Of a stretch of DNA of 14,528 bases, positions 13,811 to 14,528 are shown one piece after another (within the stretch, counting starts at the first letter, position 1; each line of letters begins with the position of its first letter). Source of the DNA: Desulfamplus sp. (lineage in GTDB: Bacteria; Desulfobacterota; Desulfobacteria; Desulfobacterales; Desulfobacteraceae); the NCBI GenBank assembly GCA_015231395.1, contig JADGBP010000012.1:1-14528 (forward strand). The letters run 5' to 3'. The notes under the pieces are model-generated. The model was not told the origin of the DNA, made no database searches, and was given only the letters and a program-made list of their open reading frames with translations. A program made the position numbers and the translations under genes.

Positions 13811-13862
13811 ATCAGCAGTTTCACTGCAACATTATTGTAGGATTAAAATTCTTGAACAAAAA
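13806..13862 (+). repeat. Diverged, inverted copy of the NIGS palindromic repeat
   Basis: Aligned with the minus-strand form of the 11122-11274 units, this plus-strand segment shares CAGCAGTTTCACTGCAA (for GGCAGCTTTGCTGCA), ATTATTGT, then ATT(A/G)AAATTC and TGAA(C/T)AA. It has a 3-bp insertion and roughly four-fifths identity over the conserved part. Read in the same sense it gives FHCNIIVGLKFLNKK against FAAIIVELKFLNKN. The 121-bp end repeat starts inside it. Confidence 0.65.
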
Positions 13863-13947
13863 ACGAACAAATAGCTAAAAATAAAGATTTTTATTCTGAA
13901 AATTTATTAAAAAAGCTCTTTTTTGAATGATTTAGTCTGACAGTCAA
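13827..13947. repeat. Left copy of a 121-bp perfect direct repeat
   Basis: It is identical base for base to 14408-14528 (offset 581). It covers part of the diverged NIGS repeat, the 3' spacer and the last 18 codons and stop of the coiled-coil gene. The match stops abruptly at 13826/14407. Confidence 0.97.
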
Positions 13948-14328
13948 ATCCTCAATTATTCTATTTTTTTCCTCAAGCAATGTCATAAGTCCATTTTTTT
14001 CTTTTTCAAAAAATGCCACAAGCCTGTTTTTTTCTTTTTCAAAATAATCTCTTTCAACCTTCAGGTCATTTGAGCGGGAAAGAATCATTTCATGAAGTTT
14101 TGAAGTCTCGTCAATCCACTGTTTTTTAATTGTGAGCAAAGTGTCATTTTGACTGGACAACTGTTGACTCAGACGTGCAGAATCCTGTTGCCACTGTGCA
14201 TGTATTTTTTCAATTTCCTGCTGAAAATTTTTTACGTCTTTTTGCCAGTTTTGATGAGTAGATGCAAGCTCTTTTTGTTTTAATTCGGAATCCTCTTCCC
14301 ATTTTTTAATGGTGGTATCCAGTGCCAT
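13891..14328 (-). CDS. Coiled-coil protein, 5'-truncated (W-x-x-D 18-residue repeats)
   Basis: From the first ATG it is 145 residues. The same frame runs further upstream as in-phase coiled coil (WRDDVERIQAEL through HKNWAEDSKKLQ) to about 14409, where the end repeat interrupts it with a stop. The true gene was therefore longer and has lost its start here. Tryptophans followed by x-x-D or x-D recur every 18 residues (W10, W28, W46 and two upstream), then W71 after 25. The C-terminal part has repeated FEKEKN units and ends in a leucine-heptad segment and a basic tail (SKKSFFNKFSE). No signal peptide or enzyme motif is seen. The family is unknown to me; a filament or scaffold role is only a guess. 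Confidence 0.6.
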   Translation of the reverse strand: MALDTTIKKWEEDSELKQKELASTHQNWQKDVKNFQQEIEKIHAQWQQDSARLSQQLSSQNDTLLTIKKQWIDETSKLHEMILSRSNDLKVERDYFEKEKNRLVAFFEKEKNGLMTLLEEKNRIIEDLTVRLNHSKKSFFNKFSE

Positions 14329-14407
14329 CTGAAGTTTTTTGGAATCTTCAGCCCAGTTTTTGTGAGTTTTATCAAGTTCTGCCTGAATTCTTTCTACATC
14401 ATCTCTC

Positions 14408-14528
14408 CAACATTATTGTAGGATTAAAATTCTTGAACAAAAAACGAACAAATAGCTAAAAATAAAGATTTTTATTCTGAAAATTTATTAAAAAAGCTCT
14501 TTTTTGAATGATTTAGTCTGACAGTCAA
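14408..14528. repeat. Right copy of the 121-bp perfect direct repeat, reaching the window edge
   Basis: It is identical to 13827-13947 and still matching when the window ends, so the true repeat may be longer. The junction at 14407/14408 falls inside a TGG codon of the coiled-coil frame and inside the NIGS-type repeat sequence. Confidence 0.97.
14472..14528 (-). CDS. 3' end of a second copy of the coiled-coil gene (partial)
   Basis: These 57 bases encode LTVRLNHSKKSFFNKFSE and a stop, identical to the last 18 residues of the gene at 13891-14328. If the sequence is correctly assembled, a fuller copy lies to the right of the window and the left copy is a truncated tandem duplicate. Confidence 0.6.
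   Translation of the reverse strand: MTVRLNHSKKSFFNKFSE

Noticed and set aside
13696..13878. Plus-strand 60-residue ORF beginning MFDLMFDLMF
   Set aside because: Its first part is the G/T-rich low-complexity strand and its end is the NIGS repeat; there is no ribosome site. Useful only for recognising the repeat.

Overview
The window reads like a low-GC Desulfobacterota (Desulfobacterales-type, former Deltaproteobacteria) chromosome. This placement is inferred from the Tol-Pal gene set, an intact purD-purE fusion beside a Sua5/YrdC gene, and a skeleton of envelope and housekeeping genes split by repeat-rich spacers. No marker gene fixes the taxon. Every convincing gene lies on the minus strand, so transcription runs from right to left.

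Following transcription, the right edge (13827-14528) holds a 5'-truncated coiled-coil gene and the 3' end of an identical second copy. The two copies are linked by a 581-bp tandem duplication, or by an assembly join. An A/C-rich leader (minus-strand sense) precedes a 700-residue HAD-superfamily protein (11570-13672) of the type found with surface polysaccharide genes. Two doubtful small ORFs follow (11083-11513). One is built from a 17-residue tandem repeat and overlaps the start of a two-TM SHOCT-like protein (10484-11086). Then come D-Ala-D-Ala ligase (9491-10435), the PurD-PurE fusion (7546-9324) and a TsaC/Sua5-family gene (6830-7513).

A 503-bp spacer (6327-6829) carries a candidate promoter, palindromes and a hairpin. 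It leads into the Tol-Pal cluster tolQ-tolR-tolA-(ICMT-like methyltransferase)-tolB-pal-ybgF (1-6326). TolQ, TolR and TolA form the inner-membrane, proton-driven part. TolB and Pal are the periplasmic and outer-membrane part. YbgF/CpoB is the periplasmic TPR partner and is cut by the left edge. An isoprenylcysteine-methyltransferase-like membrane protein lies inside the cluster.

The most striking feature is an abundance of short tandem and dispersed repeats. Inside genes the periods are multiples of three (12, 18, 21, 51, 54 bp). One dispersed palindromic element, translated as NIGS(F/L)AAI, occurs as a 51-bp tandem array, as an inverted diverged copy at 13806-13862, and apparently as a 23-bp in-frame piece inside the Sua5/YrdC gene. 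It resembles the behaviour of protein-coding palindromic elements known from Rickettsia. I see no tRNA, rRNA, CRISPR array, complete insertion sequence or phage gene.
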